Shown one piece after another: positions 6,506-7,274 of a stretch of DNA of 7,274 bases. Origin of the DNA: Sutterella sp. (GTDB lineage: Bacteria > Pseudomonadota > Gammaproteobacteria > Burkholderiales > Burkholderiaceae_F); contig DNBE01000022.1 in assembly GCA_003543795.1 (NCBI GenBank), positions 1 to 7,274 of the forward strand, written 5' to 3'. The notes under the pieces are model-generated. The model did no database searches and was not told the DNA's origin. It was given only the letters and a program-made list of their open reading frames with translations. The position numbers and the translations under genes were made by a program. The stretch's first letter is position 1, and the number at the start of each line of letters is the position of its first letter.

Positions 6506-6535
6506 GCCACACCGAAAGAGACGCTTTCGGGTGGC
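6506..6535 (+). promoter_or_regulatory. rpsF leader hairpin, candidate S6:S18 binding site
   Basis: GCCAC (6506-6510) pairs with GTGGC (6531-6535), and CCGAAAG (6512-6518) pairs with CTTTCGG (6524-6530), with a bulged A at 6511 and a 5-nt loop AGACG. It lies between the predicted start of transcription and the rpsF ribosome binding site (TAAGGAG at 6545-6551). Many bacteria carry an rpsF leader structure with a conserved CCG element that binds the S6:S18 complex and mimics its 16S rRNA site; the ACACCG here is suggestive. As drawn, the CCG is paired rather than bulged, so this identification is uncertain. Only TTTATT follows, so it is a poor terminator for nrdG. Confidence 0.5.
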
Positions 6536-6560
6536 TTTATTCCGTAAGGAGAATTAACCG

Positions 6561-7001
6561 ATGCGTCATTATGAAATTCTTTTCATTGTGCATCCCGATC
6601 AAAGCGAGCAAGTGCCCGCGATGATTGAACGGTTGAAGAATCTCGTCACCGATAAAGGCGGCGAAATTCACCGTGTCGAAGATTGGGGTCGCCGTCCTTT
6701 AGCCTATCCGATTCAAAAATTGGTCAAGGCTCACTATGTTTTAATGAACATTGAATGCACGAACGAAACGCTTGCCGAAATCGAAAACGGCTTCCGTTTC
6801 AACGATGCCGTTTTGCGTCATCTCACCGTCAAGATGAAGAAGGCCGAAACGACGCCTTCCCCGATGATGCGTATCGTCGAGAAGGAAGAAGCCCGCAAGG
6901 CTTCTGCCGAGGCTCGTGCCGAAGAAAAGCTTGAAGCTCCTGTCGACGCTCCTGAAGAAGAAGCGCCCGCCGAGGAACCCGCTCCCGAGGCGGAAGCTTA
7001 A
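6561..7001 (+). CDS. rpsF: Small ribosomal subunit protein bS6
   Basis: S6 binds the central domain of 16S rRNA together with S18 in the 30S subunit. The protein starts with the typical [14 protein letters not shown], carries the conserved [10 protein letters not shown] at 42-51 and NDAVLRHL at 81-88, and has the usual ferredoxin-like core of about 96 residues. At 146 residues it is longer than the core because of a C-terminal tail (about 105-146) that is rich in Glu, Ala and Pro and very acidic; acidic S6 tails are known, and E. coli S6 is modified by added glutamates, but such a modification is not implied here. The ATG is preceded by TAAGGAG (6545-6551), 9 nt away. priB starts 27 bp after the stop, so both are probably one transcript. 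Confidence 0.98.
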   Translation: MRHYEILFIVHPDQSEQVPAMIERLKNLVTDKGGEIHRVEDWGRRPLAYPIQKLVKAHYVLMNIECTNETLAEIENGFRFNDAVLRHLTVKMKKAETTPSPMMRIVEKEEARKASAEARAEEKLEAPVDAPEEEAPAEEPAPEAEA

Positions 7002-7028
7002 TTTTTTGAGCTTAGGACCGGATCGGAC

Positions 7029-7274
7029 GTGAATCGAGTACGTTTGACCGGATGCCTCACAGAAAAGCATCCGATGCGTTACTCTCCGAGCGGGGTCGCC
7101 GTTTTTGAAGGAACCTTGCATTACGCCGATACCATCATGGAGGCAGGTAAAGAAAGAAAAATCGTTTTCGATACGCCGTTTAAAGCTTTGGGTGAAGTTG
7201 CGATTGCAATCGATGCCCTAGAACTCGGAACCGTCATTGAAATTACCGGATTTTTCGCTCCCGCTTCCGTCAAG
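7029..7274 (+). CDS. priB: Primosomal replication protein N (PriB), 3'-partial
   Basis: PriB is a small single-stranded-DNA-binding OB-fold protein that helps PriA restart stalled replication forks. The 82 visible codons begin VNRVRLTGCL (the first read as Met) and continue with FEGTLHYADTIMEAG, KIVFDTPFKALGEVAIAI and GTVIEITGFFAPAS, which follows the order of strands seen in betaproteobacterial PriB. The frame is open to the window end; about 15-25 residues are probably missing. The start is GTG, chosen because the family begins M-N-R/T-L/V and no ATG precedes it. The only Shine-Dalgarno-like sequence, TTAGGA at 7012-7017, is 11 nt away and weak, so coupling to rpsF translation is possible. 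The place between rpsF and, presumably, rpsR is the classical one. Confidence 0.9.
   Translation, partial: MNRVRLTGCLTEKHPMRYSPSGVAVFEGTLHYADTIMEAGKERKIVFDTPFKALGEVAIAIDALELGTVIEITGFFAPASVK

Noticed and set aside
6506..6541. rpsF leader hairpin as the nrdG terminator
   Set aside because: It is followed by TTTATT rather than a T-run and lies downstream of the likely rpsF promoter, so termination here would block the ribosomal operon.

Overview
The window looks like chromosomal DNA of a moderate-GC betaproteobacterium that lives at least partly without oxygen; a gut Burkholderiales of the Sutterella/Parasutterella kind is my best guess. The pointers are the rpsF-priB gene pair (priB directly behind rpsF is typical of Beta- and Gammaproteobacteria), an anaerobic ribonucleotide reductase system (nrdD, nrdG), and the general look of the proteins. 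The genus is inference; nothing here fixes it. I see no mobile element, CRISPR array, tRNA or rRNA.

Layout. (1) 1-1299, plus strand: the 3' part of an unrecognised gene for a protein with two adjacent membrane segments, open at the window edge. It converges on (2) 1360-3198, minus strand: a long-chain fatty acyl-CoA synthetase of the AMP-forming ANL superfamily. One bidirectional terminator hairpin serves both. (3) 3199-3586: an AT-rich divergent intergenic region of 388 bp with several inverted repeats, a candidate NrdR box pair spaced by 31 bp and a possible 7-codon upstream ORF. (4) 3587-5629: nrdD, the catalytic subunit of class III ribonucleotide reductase. (5) 5655-5684: a strong intrinsic terminator. 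(6) 5701-6429: nrdG, the radical-SAM activase. (7) A sigma70-like promoter and a leader hairpin that may be the S6:S18 autoregulatory site, followed by rpsF (6561-7001) and the start of priB (7029 to the window end).

How the genes fit together. NrdG normally uses S-adenosylmethionine and a 4Fe-4S cluster to place a radical on a C-terminal glycine of NrdD, which then reduces ribonucleoside triphosphates to make DNA precursors without oxygen. The notable point is that this NrdD keeps the ATP cone, the active-site cysteines and most of the zinc site, but stops 26 residues after the last zinc-type cysteine with no recognisable glycyl-radical motif (R-V-x-G-Y), and none is found in any forward frame before nrdG. 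Either the radical glycine sits on a separate polypeptide, the motif has diverged, or the protein is a truncated form. A terminator between nrdD and nrdG suggests unequal expression of the two. The rpsF-priB end is an ordinary ribosomal protein operon, probably continuing into rpsR and rplI outside the window.
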